A DNA stretch of 64,000 nt from SSC4 sp964443225 (GCA_964443225.1 CAYUCC010000013.1:26052-90051), one strand, 5' to 3'; counted from the stretch's first letter, positions 1-8,693 are shown. Translations and numbers: made by a program. The notes: generated from the sequence alone by a model not told the origin.

Positions 1-1
1 T

Positions 2-493
2 CGGGTCGAAGCGGAACGCCAGGTCATGGAACCGCCCGGATTTGTGGCACCGGGTGAAGCAGTTCTCCTGATTCGCCGAACACCGGCGGTGGCCGACGTC
101 GACAGCAGTCACCTGTACCTGCGGCGCAGCGAGGACGGGCGCTGGCGGTTATCGGGCATTCAGACCGGGATTCCGTACTACGATGCACCCAGCCTGGCCG
201 AGGTGCGCGCCGCACCTGCCGCCTTTGCCGGCCTGGAGGTGGTGCTGGAGGGTGAGTATTTCGTAACGAACCTGCCCGCCGATCTGCCCGGCGACGCCCC
301 GCGTCTCGGAGAGTGGGTCCTGCGCGACGCCAGCGGTGCATCGCTCTGGGTGCGCAACGACACGCCCGAACTCGGCCAGGACATCACGGAAGGTGGCAGC
401 GTCCAGGTGCTGGGCGTGCTCAAAGTCGAGCAGGGATGGCCCTTCCTGCAGGTCTCCCTGGTACGCCCATCGACCCCGGACGGTGGCTCGTAA
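2..493 (+). CDS. 3' end of an unrecognised protein, OB-fold-like C-terminus
   Basis: The frame is open from the first bases of the window and ends in TAA, so this is the C-terminal 163 residues or so of a longer gene. An internal ATG at 26 has no convincing ribosome-binding site. The last 90 residues alternate short hydrophobic strands (VVLEGEYFV, LGEWVLRDASGASLWVRN, GSVQVLGVLKV), which resembles the OB-fold-like domains of bacterial secreted or nucleic-acid-binding proteins. No catalytic motif is visible. The gene converges on the lipoprotein gene that follows. The fold assignment is a guess from strand pattern only. Confidence 0.55.
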   Translation, partial: RVEAERQVMEPPGFVAPGEAVLLIRRTPAVADVDSSHLYLRRSEDGRWRLSGIQTGIPYYDAPSLAEVRAAPAAFAGLEVVLEGEYFVTNLPADLPGDAPRLGEWVLRDASGASLWVRNDTPELGQDITEGGSVQVLGVLKVEQGWPFLQVSLVRPSTPDGGS

Positions 494-498
494 CCGTT

Positions 499-518
499 TG
501 CGGGCCCTCACGCCCGCA
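499..518. terminator. Short GC hairpin between convergent genes
   Basis: A 7-bp inverted repeat (TGCGGGC, loop CCTCAC, GCCCGCA) lies just after the TAA at 491-493 and covers the stop of the opposite gene. It has no T-tract, so it is at best a weak or factor-assisted terminator. Confidence 0.3.
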
Positions 519-1704
519 GGGGGTGGACACCCAGGTACTGATCGAGGATTTCTGCAGCTTCACCGAGCAGCTCGTAACTCTCCCAGCCACCCGAGGCGAC
601 CAGGGCATAGATCGCGGCACCCTTGACGTAGTCGTCCTGACGCAGCTGCTCGTCGTACCAGGCTAACTGCTCGACGTAGTTACCCGCCCCATCCGGACCC
701 ATACGCAGCTCTTTGGCCCAATAGTCCACAAAATCGCGCCAGCCGCGACCCTGCGGTCCCGGGCGACCCTGCACCAAACCATCGATACCACATTCGGTCA
801 TGATCAGCGGCACGGCCAAACCCGCCGGCGCCAGGTAGTTCCGGTAGGCCTTGCGGTAACGCAGGGTCAGCCACCCTTCATCACCTTCGTCGACGCCGGC
901 TTCAAGCTGGCTCTTACCGGTGCCGAACCACATCTCGGGCGCTGAGTACTCGTGCAGCCCCAGGTAACCGCCGGTGGCCTTCACCGCTTCCAGTGCCGGA
1001 TAGAACTGCGGCCACAGCGCCAGGTCGGGGTGTCCGGTGCCGAAATTGCCCACGACCGACCGAATGCCTTCGGCGGCCAACAGGCGGGTTCGTTCGGCCT
1101 CGAAGTCGGCCAGGCGCTGCATCTGCGCCGGCGACACAGCCACCGGCTCGTTGGCGGCCTCCCAACCCGCATAGGCAGCCATGCGCCGCGGGTCGCTGGC
1201 CAGCGGCAGCAGCTGATCGACGAACCGTCGCGCCTCTGGCAGCGGATCCAGGCTTTCGAGATCGAGCTGGTCGGGAAACGGCGGCCGGCCCACGATCAGG
1301 GTGTCGGGTGACAGCTGTTTCAGTTCGGATACAAAACTGACGTCGTGCTCAAGCGTTTTGATAACCGCCAGGTTGCGCGTGGCGGCCAGCGCAAAAATCT
1401 CCGGCACATTGCGCGTGACGAAGACGCCCAACCGGGTCGGTGGACCGGGCGGAAACGGGGTCGCACGGGGCGTAGGGGTTGCCGTAGGCGGCTCACCGGT
1501 GGCGGTCGGGGCGGGTGTGCCGGTCGGGGTTGCGCTTGGATTCAGGGGGGGGCGAATGAAAACCGGATCGGTAGATCGCGTCGGCACGGGGGATGGTGTC
1601 GGGGTGCGTCGCACACCACACGCCTGCAGCGCAGCTGCGGCAGACAGCGCAGTCATCAGCGTGAGGAAGCGGCGCCGACTTACCCCTTGACGGTCGTCGG
1701 ACAT
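508..1704 (-). CDS. Tat-exported lipoprotein with a clan GH-A glycosidase-like domain
   Basis: A 398-residue protein. The start at 1704 is chosen because AGGAGG lies 12 nt upstream and translation then opens with a twin-arginine signal (SRRRFL, residues 9-14) ending in a lipobox LQAC (Cys29). A Thr/Pro-rich linker follows to about residue 90, then a TIM-barrel-like domain. AANEP (Glu186) and MTECG (Glu304) sit where clan GH-A retaining glycosidases carry the acid/base and nucleophile glutamates, about 118 residues apart. It is probably anchored outside the membrane and acts on a polysaccharide, or is a catalytically altered relative. The substrate cannot be told. A longer in-frame start at 1854 would overlap the ABC-F gene and lose the signal peptide. 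Confidence 0.72.
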   Translation of the reverse strand: MSDDRQGVSRRRFLTLMTALSAAAALQACGVRRTPTPSPVPTRSTDPVFIRPPLNPSATPTGTPAPTATGEPPTATPTPRATPFPPGPPTRLGVFVTRNVPEIFALAATRNLAVIKTLEHDVSFVSELKQLSPDTLIVGRPPFPDQLDLESLDPLPEARRFVDQLLPLASDPRRMAAYAGWEAANEPVAVSPAQMQRLADFEAERTRLLAAEGIRSVVGNFGTGHPDLALWPQFYPALEAVKATGGYLGLHEYSAPEMWFGTGKSQLEAGVDEGDEGWLTLRYRKAYRNYLAPAGLAVPLIMTECGIDGLVQGRPGPQGRGWRDFVDYWAKELRMGPDGAGNYVEQLAWYDEQLRQDDYVKGAAIYALVASGGWESYELLGEAAEILDQYLGVHPLRA

Positions 1705-1798
1705 ATCGGTTGATTGCCTCCTGGCCGCCGCGCGGGGCAGCGTGCCTGGGGCAATGATAACATCGTACAGCCACACGCGCAAACGCAGGGCCACCACG

Positions 1799-3442
1799 TC
1801 ATGCCTGGCGTTCCAGGAAATCGGTATAGCCGCCCTCGTATTCGCGCAGGACACCCTGGGTGGGCTCCAACACCGCCACGCGGTCGACCACCTTGTCCAG
1901 GAAGTATCGGTCGTGGGAGATGACGAGCACGGTGCCGTTGAAGCGATCGAGCACCTCTTCGAGCACCTCTGCCGAGGCGATGTCCAGGTTGTTCGTGGGT
2001 TCGTCGAGCAGCAGAAAATTGGGCTGCTGCAGCATCAGCAGTGCCATTTGCAGACGGCTGCGTTCACCGCCGCTCAAACTGCCTACCGTCTGTTCTTTTG
2101 CCTTCTGCCACGGAAACAGGAACTGGGTCAAAAAGGCGGCGGCTTCGTCTTCGTACATCGGTTTGCTGTCGCGCACGACCTGGACCAGGTTCTTGCGATA
2201 GTCGAGGTTCTGGTGCTCCTGCGTATAGACGCCCAGTTTGACGCTCGGCCCCACCTTGACCACACCCGCGGTCGGCTGCAGCTGGCCGGTGATGCAGCGC
2301 AGCAGCACAGACTTGCCCGCCCCGTTGGGCCCGATGAGTCCCACACGGTCGCCGTGCCACAGCAGCAGGTTCACCCCCGCCAGCACCAGGTCATCGTCGA
2401 AGGCCTTGACCAGGTCGACGATTTCCAGCACCTTGGTGGACCCGCGCCAGCCATCGAGCTGCAAGCCCATCGTCTTGAGCTCGGTCACACGGTCGACCTT
2501 GTCCATCTGATCGATCTGGCGGCGCTTGTTGCGTGCCTGCACAACGTGACGGCGGTTGGACGCGCGCGGGTCGACCAGGCTGGCCCACAACTCGAGGCGG
2601 GCAATCGTCGCCTCCAGGCGGGCGATCTCCTTCTGTTGCGCCGCGTAGAGCTGGGCCTGGCGCAGCCGGCGCAGCTCCCGTTCTGTGACGTAGGCCGAGT
2701 AGTTGCCGGTGTAGAAACTGAGCTGGCCACCCTCCAGCTCGACGATGCCATCAGCCACTTCGTCGAGCAGGTAACGATCGTGCGAGACGATGACGATGGC
2801 GCCCGCATAGCCGCGAATGAACTTCTCCAGGTAGACTTTGCTTTCCAGGTCGAGGTGGTTGTCGGGTTCGTCGAGCAGCAGCACGGCGGGCTGGTTGACA
2901 ACCAGCTTGCACAGGGCCAGCAGTTTCTTCTGGCCGCCGCTCAGGACGCCGGTTGGCAGGTCGAAATCGTGATCCTCGAAGCCCAGCTGGCGTAACGCAG
3001 CTTTGACGGTATTCTCGAAGCGGGGACCGCCGAGTTCGTCCCAGCGCGCCAGCAGCTGGTGCTGCCGGTCGAGCGTACGCGCCAGGATGGACTCGTCACC
3101 GTACACCGCCGGGTCGGCCAGGACGGTCTCGACGGTGTGCAGATCCGCTTCGACGGCGGCCAGGCGCGGGGAAGCGGTGAGGGCTTCGGCGAGCACGGTG
3201 TGGGCCGGGTCGAGCACCACTTCCTGCGGCAGGTAGCTCACATTGGCGCCCTTGGCCACCACCACAAAGCCCGCTTCGGGCGACAGCAGCCCGGCCATCA
3301 GTTTGAGCACAGTGCTCTTGCCGGCGCCGTTGGGGCCTACGAAACCGACCTTGGCGTTGTCCTGTATCGGCCAGGACAGGTCGGCGAGACGCAGCCCACC
3401 GGGATGGCTGAAGGTGACGTTGTCGAGACGCAGCGCAATCAT
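1799..3442 (-). CDS. ABC-F family ATPase (ribosome-associated type)
   Basis: A 547-residue soluble protein with two ABC ATPase domains and no membrane segment, as in ABC-F translation factors (Uup, EttA, Vga-like). Walker A motifs GPNGAGKST and GPNGAGKSV, signatures LSGGQKK and LSGGERS, and Walker B/D-loops LLLDEPDNHLDL and LLLDEPTNNLDIAS are all intact. A charged linker of about 80 residues, rich in Arg, Gln and Lys, joins the domains and would reach the peptidyl-transferase centre. The start at 3442 is preferred over an upstream in-frame ATG because the protein then opens with the usual MIALRLDNVTF strand, and because a promoter ends 7 nt upstream. The mRNA would then be leaderless. The exact subfamily is not resolved. 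Confidence 0.9.
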   Translation of the reverse strand: MIALRLDNVTFSHPGGLRLADLSWPIQDNAKVGFVGPNGAGKSTVLKLMAGLLSPEAGFVVVAKGANVSYLPQEVVLDPAHTVLAEALTASPRLAAVEADLHTVETVLADPAVYGDESILARTLDRQHQLLARWDELGGPRFENTVKAALRQLGFEDHDFDLPTGVLSGGQKKLLALCKLVVNQPAVLLLDEPDNHLDLESKVYLEKFIRGYAGAIVIVSHDRYLLDEVADGIVELEGGQLSFYTGNYSAYVTERELRRLRQAQLYAAQQKEIARLEATIARLELWASLVDPRASNRRHVVQARNKRRQIDQMDKVDRVTELKTMGLQLDGWRGSTKVLEIVDLVKAFDDDLVLAGVNLLLWHGDRVGLIGPNGAGKSVLLRCITGQLQPTAGVVKVGPSVKLGVYTQEHQNLDYRKNLVQVVRDSKPMYEDEAAAFLTQFLFPWQKAKEQTVGSLSGGERSRLQMALLMLQQPNFLLLDEPTNNLDIASAEVLEEVLDRFNGTVLVISHDRYFLDKVVDRVAVLEPTQGVLREYEGGYTDFLERQA

Positions 3443-3448
3443 GGCGTT

Positions 3449-3477
3449 ACTATAGGCAGCGCACCGCTTTTTGGCAA
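3449..3477 (-). promoter_or_regulatory. Sigma70-type promoter for the ABC-F gene, leaderless
   Basis: Read on the minus strand: TTGCCA, 17-bp spacer, TATAGT, then AACGCC and the ATG at 3442. The predicted start of transcription coincides with the A of the start codon. No Shine-Dalgarno sequence is present. Confidence 0.6.
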
Positions 3478-3484
3478 ATCGGCG

Positions 3485-3513
3485 TTGACATTCGCCCGGC
3501 CAACGTCTATAAT
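3485..3513 (+). promoter_or_regulatory. Perfect consensus sigma70 promoter, forward
   Basis: TTGACA (3485-3490), 17-bp spacer, TATAAT (3508-3513). It is divergent from the ABC-F promoter, and the expected start is near 3520. The only coding match downstream is the EutJ-like remnant at 3552-3713. A hairpin (GCGGCC, 7-nt loop, GGCCGC) lies at 3541-3559 in the predicted leader. Confidence 0.7.
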
Positions 3514-3551
3514 CGGCATCTGGCATCCGAAATCTGGAATGCGGCCGCCAT

Positions 3552-3713
3552 GTGGCCGCACGCCCCGTCGATACGGTCTACCTGGTGGGCGGCACGTGCG
3601 CTTTTCCCGGCATGGATCGTGTGATCGCGGAATACACCGGGATCCGCACGATCCTGCCGGGCAATCCTTTGTCCGTGACACCGCTGGGCATCGCGATGCA
3701 CGATGCCAGTTAA
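3552..3713 (+). pseudogene. EutJ-like C-terminal remnant (ASKHA fold)
   Basis: The frame reads a 53-residue peptide containing VDTVYLVGGTCAFPGMD and NPLSVTPLGIAM before TAA. This matches the very C-terminus of EutJ/Hsp70-like ATPases, where a GG-C-PG motif is followed by a TPL-IA motif, as in ethanolamine-utilisation EutJ. The family is about 270 residues long, and nothing upstream (a TAA stop at 3510-3512 closes the frame) supplies the N-terminal ATPase domain, so it looks like a decayed 3' fragment. A GTG at 3552 could start a 53-residue peptide. Its TAA overlaps the stop of the convergent ligase gene by 2 bp. Whether the fragment is expressed from the promoter at 3485-3513 is unknown. Confidence 0.6.
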
Positions 3714-5446
3714 CGGTCCCAGCCACCTGCGGCGCGCAGCTGCGTGACCTCCTGTTTGGCCAGCTCGGCGATCTGCACATAGTCGGTCTTGGCCACGCGG
3801 TTGAGCGGCATCAGGCCCGGTTCCAGGATGACGTAGTGCAGCGGGCGCATGTAGGATGCGATGCCGTTAGCATATTCGGCCAGCTCGTCACCGGTCAGCG
3901 TCACGCCAGGCTTCTTCTCGACGAAGGCCACGATCCCTTCGATGAACACCTCGTGCTCGACGCCAACCACCGCACAGGCCGCCACTTTGTCGCGCAGCTC
4001 GCACATGAAGTCCTCGACCTGCGCAGGAAAGACCTGGTAGCCCTTCGGTTTGATGACCCACTTGGCGCGGCCGGCGAAGTGCAGCCCGTTTTCATCGCGA
4101 AAACCGAGGTCACCCGTATACAGGAATCCATCGCTGGAGATGGCACGCCGCGTCGCATCGGGTGCGCCGACGTAGCCCAGGAATGTCTGCGGCCCGGAGA
4201 AGCAGATGTGCCCGATCTCGCCGTCGGCCAGCTCGGCCCCGGCGCTGCCATCTTCGCGCAATGGCTCGCGCACCGACATCGCATACACCGGCATGTCGTG
4301 ACCAAGGCCGCTGGTCAGGTAATCGATGCTGGCATCCAGCGGCGTGTAAGTGCAGAAACCACCCGACTCGGTCAGGCCGAGGCCGGTGGGGACCTGCGGC
4401 GCCATCGCCGCCACCCGCTCCAGCAGCTGGCGCGGCACCTGCTGGCCGGCACAGATCGCCGTGCGCAGGCTGGACAGGTCGTATTCGGCGTAGTTGGGCA
4501 GCCGCCATTCCAGGTTGAACAGCGCCGGGATCTGGCCGAGGATCGTCACGTGGTAGTCCTGGATCGCCTGCAGCGATTTGGCCGGATCGAACACGTGCAG
4601 CACCACCGCGGTGCCCCCGAAGAACAGGGTGGTCATCAGCTGCTCGGCCTGCCCACCCACGTGTGAGGGTGGGAGGTTGACCAGCATGCGCGTGTCTTCG
4701 GTCATGGCGAAGGCGGTGCCCAGGCACATGTTCTGGCAGGTGATGTTGCGGTGCGACAGCAGCGCCGGCTTGGGATAACCGGTGGAGCCGGTCGTGAAGA
4801 TGACCTGGGCGCCGTCGTTTTCGGTTACCGCCGCCGTGGCAGCCAGGTAGGCATGCAGCATCTCGGAGTGGGCCGGGTCCTGCAGCGCGGCCATGGCCAG
4901 GGCCTGGGCGTCAGCCGCCCACGTAAAAGCCGACTGGGCGCCTTCGATGACTTGATCGGGCGGGGAGAACTGCACAAAATGCTGGACGAAGGGGCAGTGC
5001 GCCATGACCGCCTTGCCCAGCTCACGAAACTCGGCCAGCGGCGTCTGGCCCAGGAAGGCATAACCTTTGGCCTGGATCAGGCTGAGGCTGCGGATGACCT
5101 CGGGTCCCTTGAGCCGCAGATCGAGCGGTGCATGGATAACGCCCAGCTTGAAGCAGGCGTACTCCAGGAAGATGTGCTCGGTCAGGTAGGGCAGCGACGT
5201 GGCGAAAAAGTCGCCTTTGCGGAAACCCATCTGCCACAATTTCATGGCCAGGGCGGTCGTGCTGCGATCGAACTGCTCCCAGGTGATCTCGGCCTTCGTA
5301 TCGGCATTGATGAACGCGATGGCCGTGGGTTTCTCACGCGCCCATTTGGTGATCACCTTGTGCAGCAGGTGCCGATCGGCGAAATCTTCTTCGTAATGGG
5401 CCAGGGTCAGCTGCGGTACACCCTGGCGCGTCTCCACAGGAATCAT
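3710..5446 (-). CDS. AMP-dependent synthetase / acyl-CoA ligase
   Basis: A 578-residue member of the ANL adenylating enzymes, which activate a carboxylic acid with ATP and usually transfer it to CoA. The start at 5446 has GGAGG 8 nt upstream; the frame extends further 5' but without a better site. Visible motifs are the phosphate loop FTTGSTGYPKP (about residue 215), GLTESGG, YTGDLGF and the hinge/C-terminal GRAKWVIKPKGYQVFPAQVEDF, followed by a final lysine region NRVAKTDY. It is the last gene of a reverse operon with the amidohydrolase, Nudix and aminotransferase genes. The acid substrate cannot be deduced; the length fits medium-chain or aryl acid ligases. Confidence 0.85.
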   Translation of the reverse strand: MIPVETRQGVPQLTLAHYEEDFADRHLLHKVITKWAREKPTAIAFINADTKAEITWEQFDRSTTALAMKLWQMGFRKGDFFATSLPYLTEHIFLEYACFKLGVIHAPLDLRLKGPEVIRSLSLIQAKGYAFLGQTPLAEFRELGKAVMAHCPFVQHFVQFSPPDQVIEGAQSAFTWAADAQALAMAALQDPAHSEMLHAYLAATAAVTENDGAQVIFTTGSTGYPKPALLSHRNITCQNMCLGTAFAMTEDTRMLVNLPPSHVGGQAEQLMTTLFFGGTAVVLHVFDPAKSLQAIQDYHVTILGQIPALFNLEWRLPNYAEYDLSSLRTAICAGQQVPRQLLERVAAMAPQVPTGLGLTESGGFCTYTPLDASIDYLTSGLGHDMPVYAMSVREPLREDGSAGAELADGEIGHICFSGPQTFLGYVGAPDATRRAISSDGFLYTGDLGFRDENGLHFAGRAKWVIKPKGYQVFPAQVEDFMCELRDKVAACAVVGVEHEVFIEGIVAFVEKKPGVTLTGDELAEYANGIASYMRPLHYVILEPGLMPLNRVAKTDYVQIAELAKQEVTQLRAAGGWDR

Positions 5447-5555
5447 CTGTGTTTCCTCCACCTGCATCTTTGCAGGCAGTTGATCTGATGCTGCGGACAC
5501 AGTCACAGCAAAGGTCCGCACGTCCGGCACGGTTCCGGCGATGCAGACACGGCGA

Positions 5556-6389
5556 TTACAGTCCAAAAACCGCGCGGGCGTTGGCCGATAAGAACTTCTC
5601 CTGCACCGCGGGTGGCAGGTCGAGGGCCAATGCCTGTTCGGTGCACTTCTCGAACGCCAGCATGGGGAAGTCCGTGGCAAACAGAACCTTGTCCTGCCCG
5701 TTGGTTTTCATGAACTGAACCAGCTGCGGGGGATAGTAGCGCGGCAAATGGGCCGACGTGTCGATGTAGACGTTGGCATGTTTCCAGGCTAGCGCGATCA
5801 TCTCGTCGGTCCAGGGATAGCCGATGTGGCCGGCAACGATCTTCAGTTCGGGGAAGATCAGGGCCACCTCGTCCAGGTACGGAATCGGCCGGCCCGGCTC
5901 GGACGGCATCAGCGGGCCGGTGTGGCCGGCCTGGGTACAGAATGGGATACCCAGCTCGATGCATTTGACGTACAGGGGGAAGTAGAAGCGGTCGTTGGGT
6001 GGCCGGTTCCACAGCCAGGGCAGCATGCGCAGGGCCTTAAAGCCCAGTTCGTGCACGGCGCGGTCCAGCTCATGCACCGCTTCCAACGGCTTTTCCAGGT
6101 TGACCGCCGCCACACCGATGAAACGTCCCGGAAACTGGCGCACCATGGCGGCGACATCGTCGTTGGAGAAGACCCAACGCCCCGGCCGGTGCCAGGCGGT
6201 CAGCAGCGCGGTCTGGATACCGGCACGATCCATCATGGCCACGACCGTTTCGGGCGGGATGCCGGTGGCGAGCCATGGCGCCGCGCCGGACTGGACAAAC
6301 AGCCGGGCAATCTCTGGCACGGCCAGGAATCCTTCTGGTGAAGCGGGCTGTGCCCAGGCATCGATAATCGTTGTGGATGATGTGGTCAT
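5556..6389 (-). CDS. Amidohydrolase family 2 (TIM-barrel metal-dependent hydrolase)
   Basis: A 277-residue protein of the Amidohydro_2 family (decarboxylases and hydrolases with a TIM barrel). The N-terminus reads TIIDAWAQP, so the usual Asp-x-His metal site is Asp-Ala-Trp, as in some decarboxylase-like members. KIVAGHIGYPW and YIDTSAHL supply the later barrel strands, and LFATDFPML near residue 235 gives the conserved C-terminal aspartate. Its ATG overlaps the stop of the Nudix gene (ATGA), implying translational coupling. Because the first metal motif is atypical, metal use and the exact reaction are uncertain. Confidence 0.8.
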   Translation of the reverse strand: MTTSSTTIIDAWAQPASPEGFLAVPEIARLFVQSGAAPWLATGIPPETVVAMMDRAGIQTALLTAWHRPGRWVFSNDDVAAMVRQFPGRFIGVAAVNLEKPLEAVHELDRAVHELGFKALRMLPWLWNRPPNDRFYFPLYVKCIELGIPFCTQAGHTGPLMPSEPGRPIPYLDEVALIFPELKIVAGHIGYPWTDEMIALAWKHANVYIDTSAHLPRYYPPQLVQFMKTNGQDKVLFATDFPMLAFEKCTEQALALDLPPAVQEKFLSANARAVFGL

Positions 6390-7084
6390 TGTTCAGCACT
6401 CCAGATGCCGGCGGTGGTGGCATCGCCTGCGTGGACACGCCGCGGCACCGCCCCGAAATAACGTCCCAGGAAATGCGCCGCGGGTCGCGTCAGGCGTAAA
6501 TCCTCCAGAATCTCGGTGCGGGTGTACCAGCCGATCACGTCACCCTCGTCACTGAGGTGCGGCTCCCCCAGGCATTCGCACAGGTAGAGATGCCAGGCAT
6601 GGTAGTTGGCGCCGCGGCGGCAGGCATCGGCGATCTCTTCGTTGGCGTAGAGCAGCTCGCTGCGTATCACCGCCAGACCGGTCTCTTCATACGTCTCGCG
6701 CAGCACGCTGGTCAGCGGTTCTTCACCCACGTCGACGTGCCCGGCCGGGATGGTGTAGTAGCCGATGGGATAGGTTGTACGCCGCAGCAGACAGTAGCGC
6801 GGCTCGGAGGCAAAGGTACGCCACAGAATGGCGCCCACCGAGAAGTGCCGCAGCTCACCGTCGGCCCGAAACTCCCACGGCACTTTGGGGTCGAAAACGA
6901 AGGCGCGGTCGTGCACGTGACCCGCATGTTCGTAGGCACGCCGCGCATCGGAGTGATGGGCCAGGCGTGCGCCATCGGCGATGCAAAAAGCCACCGTATC
7001 ACGCACCAGGCCGGCTTCCAGGGTATCCCCCACGAGGGGGCGAATGGTGTTCAGAATCTGCAATCGTGACTGCGCACTTCCCAC
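6386..7084 (-). CDS. Nudix hydrolase with N-terminal extension
   Basis: A 232-residue protein with a complete Nudix box at residues 115-137 (G-x5-E-x7-R-E-x2-E-E-x-G-L). The domain hydrolyses nucleoside diphosphates linked to another group. About 80 residues precede the Nudix fold and carry no obvious motif; the C-terminal region is rich in Arg and Gly. It lies 12 bp downstream of the aminotransferase gene and overlaps the amidohydrolase start by 4 bp, so the three are probably co-transcribed. The substrate is not predictable. Confidence 0.85.
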   Translation of the reverse strand: MGSAQSRLQILNTIRPLVGDTLEAGLVRDTVAFCIADGARLAHHSDARRAYEHAGHVHDRAFVFDPKVPWEFRADGELRHFSVGAILWRTFASEPRYCLLRRTTYPIGYYTIPAGHVDVGEEPLTSVLRETYEETGLAVIRSELLYANEEIADACRRGANYHAWHLYLCECLGEPHLSDEGDVIGWYTRTEILEDLRLTRPAAHFLGRYFGAVPRRVHAGDATTAGIWSAEQ

Positions 7085-7096
7085 AAGCTCGTCCTT

Positions 7097-8512
7097 CTAC
7101 AATTGGAAACAGCGGGCAAAATCGGGCGTCCAGCCTTCGGGCACGAAGTCACCGGACGCCTGGTCCTGAACGTAGTGGCCGCGGTACTCGCCGCGTACGA
7201 TGCGCTGCAAGGCATCGATCAGTCCATCCACCTCGGCCAGCGTGTTGTACAACCCAAAACTGACGCGCACCAGCCCCGGCATGTGGCTGCGGTCGTGCGC
7301 CAGCATCTCCTGCCGCACACGATCGACTTCGGTGCCTCGCAGTCCCAGCAGGTGCAAAATGTAGGGGTGCGCGCAGAAACAGCCGTTGCGTACGCCAATG
7401 CCATATTCATAACCCAGAATCGCGGCGACGAGAAAATGGGGCACACTGTCCAGGTTGAACGGTATCACGCCGAGCCGTTCGTGGGCGCGGGCCGGTTCAG
7501 GATCGCCGAAGATTTCGAGACCCGGTATTTGCTGCAGCGCCGTCAAGGCGTAGGCGGTGAGCTCGGCCTCATGCGCCGCCACCTGCGCCATCCCCACTGC
7601 GTGCAGCTGCTTGATCGCCGCGGCCAGCGCAACCGCCCCCGGCACGTTGGGGCTGCCTGCCTCGTCCCGATCGGGCGGCCCTGCCCACCAGACACTGTCT
7701 TCGGTCACGATTTCCACCGTGCCCCCGCCGCGCAGGTCGGGCTCGCCGCGCTCGAACAGGTCGCGCCGGCCGACGAGGGCGCCGGTACCGTAGGGGGCAT
7801 ACATTTTGTGGGCGGAGAGCGCAATATAATCGAAGTGGGCAGGATCATCCAGTGAGCCCATGCTGACAGAGCGGTGGGGCGCCAGCTGGGCCGCGTCGAC
7901 CAGGATCTGGGCGCCAGCTGCGTGCGTCTTCTCCGCCAGGCGCCGTACCGGGTTGATGTGGCCGGTGACGTTGCTGGCGCCGGTCAATGCAACCAGGGCC
8001 ACGCGTCCGGCATACCGGGCCAGCTGACGGTCGAAATCGTCTTCGTCCAGCGTGCCATCGGGCCGCACCGCCACGTGGGAAACGTGGGCCACGGCGCGGA
8101 AGGGCAGGTCGTTGGAGTGGTGCTCCATCATCGTGACAAGCACGACGTCACGTTCAGGGGTGAAGGGAAAACGTCGCGCCAGTTTGTTGACCGCCTCGGT
8201 GGTGTTTTTGCCAAACACACAGACGTGTGTCGCAGGGTCTGCACCGACAAATTCGAGGGTTGCCTGGCGGGCCGCTTCGTAGGCGTGGGTGGCGAGCTGG
8301 CTCTTGTAACCGGTCCCGCGGTGCACCGAGGCATACCAGGGCATGAAGCGGTCCAGCGCAGCGGTGACTGCCCGCAGGGGGGGTGTCGACGCCGCATTGT
8401 CGAAGTTGATGTACGGTCCCCAACTGCCGTCGAGGCGCGGCACGTGCTGGTCCACATCGAAGAGCGCACGCAGCGCGTCGGTCGTCGTACCTGGGACGGC
8501 AACGTCGGTCAT
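7097..8512 (-). CDS. Class V aminotransferase (cysteine desulfurase-like fold)
   Basis: A 471-residue PLP enzyme of fold type I. The PLP lysine is Lys236 in SAHKMYAPYG, preceded by the cofactor aspartate in VDAAQLAPH; TGASNVTG and NVPGAVAL are typical of the SufS/NifS-like group. RNGCFCAHPY near the C-terminus holds cysteines in the region where desulfurases carry their catalytic Cys, but spacing and length (longer than SufS, about 400) leave open desulfurase, isopenicillin-epimerase-like or selenocysteine-lyase activity. GAGGT precedes the ATG. The promoter at 8579-8607 makes this the first gene of a four-gene operon. Confidence 0.82.
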   Translation of the reverse strand: MTDVAVPGTTTDALRALFDVDQHVPRLDGSWGPYINFDNAASTPPLRAVTAALDRFMPWYASVHRGTGYKSQLATHAYEAARQATLEFVGADPATHVCVFGKNTTEAVNKLARRFPFTPERDVVLVTMMEHHSNDLPFRAVAHVSHVAVRPDGTLDEDDFDRQLARYAGRVALVALTGASNVTGHINPVRRLAEKTHAAGAQILVDAAQLAPHRSVSMGSLDDPAHFDYIALSAHKMYAPYGTGALVGRRDLFERGEPDLRGGGTVEIVTEDSVWWAGPPDRDEAGSPNVPGAVALAAAIKQLHAVGMAQVAAHEAELTAYALTALQQIPGLEIFGDPEPARAHERLGVIPFNLDSVPHFLVAAILGYEYGIGVRNGCFCAHPYILHLLGLRGTEVDRVRQEMLAHDRSHMPGLVRVSFGLYNTLAEVDGLIDALQRIVRGEYRGHYVQDQASGDFVPEGWTPDFARCFQL

Positions 8513-8578
8513 GGTAACCTCACTGTTCTTCCATGTTGAGCGCCGGCAGCGGGGTCACCGGTGAAACGAACCGTCTTC

Positions 8579-8607
8579 ACTATAACATGGTCCGCTGGCT
8601 ATGACAA
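8579..8607 (-). promoter_or_regulatory. Promoter of the aminotransferase operon
   Basis: Minus strand: TTGTCA, 17-bp spacer, TATAGT. The predicted start near 8572 gives a leader of about 60 nt with a GAGGT ribosome-binding site before the ATG at 8512. Confidence 0.6.
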
Positions 8608-8619
8608 GTCAGTCAGCCC

Positions 8620-8682
8620 AATCCAAAATCAAATCCAAAATCCAAAATCAAATCCAAAATCCAAAATCCAAAATCCAAAATT
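8620..8682 (+). repeat. Heptamer short tandem repeats, unit TCCAAAA
   Basis: About nine consecutive or slightly shortened TCCAAAA units, some interrupted by TCAAA. The same unit recurs at 36383-36433 and, in inverse orientation, at 28835-28912. The array lies between divergent transcription units. In one frame it yields QNPKSKIQN-type peptide, which is not a gene. Confidence 0.85.
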
Positions 8683-8693
8683 GCCCAGTCCTG

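Noticed and set aside
1742..2995. Long forward open frame (417 codons) opposite the ABC-F gene
   Set aside because: It is the antisense shadow of an intact ABC-F gene in GC-rich DNA, with His/Gln/Val-rich composition and no ribosome-binding site.
3059..4666. Forward open frame of 535 codons across the ABC-F start and the ligase gene
   Set aside because: It spans two well-supported reverse genes and both divergent promoters, and has no family motif; the true coding signal there is the short EutJ-like frame.
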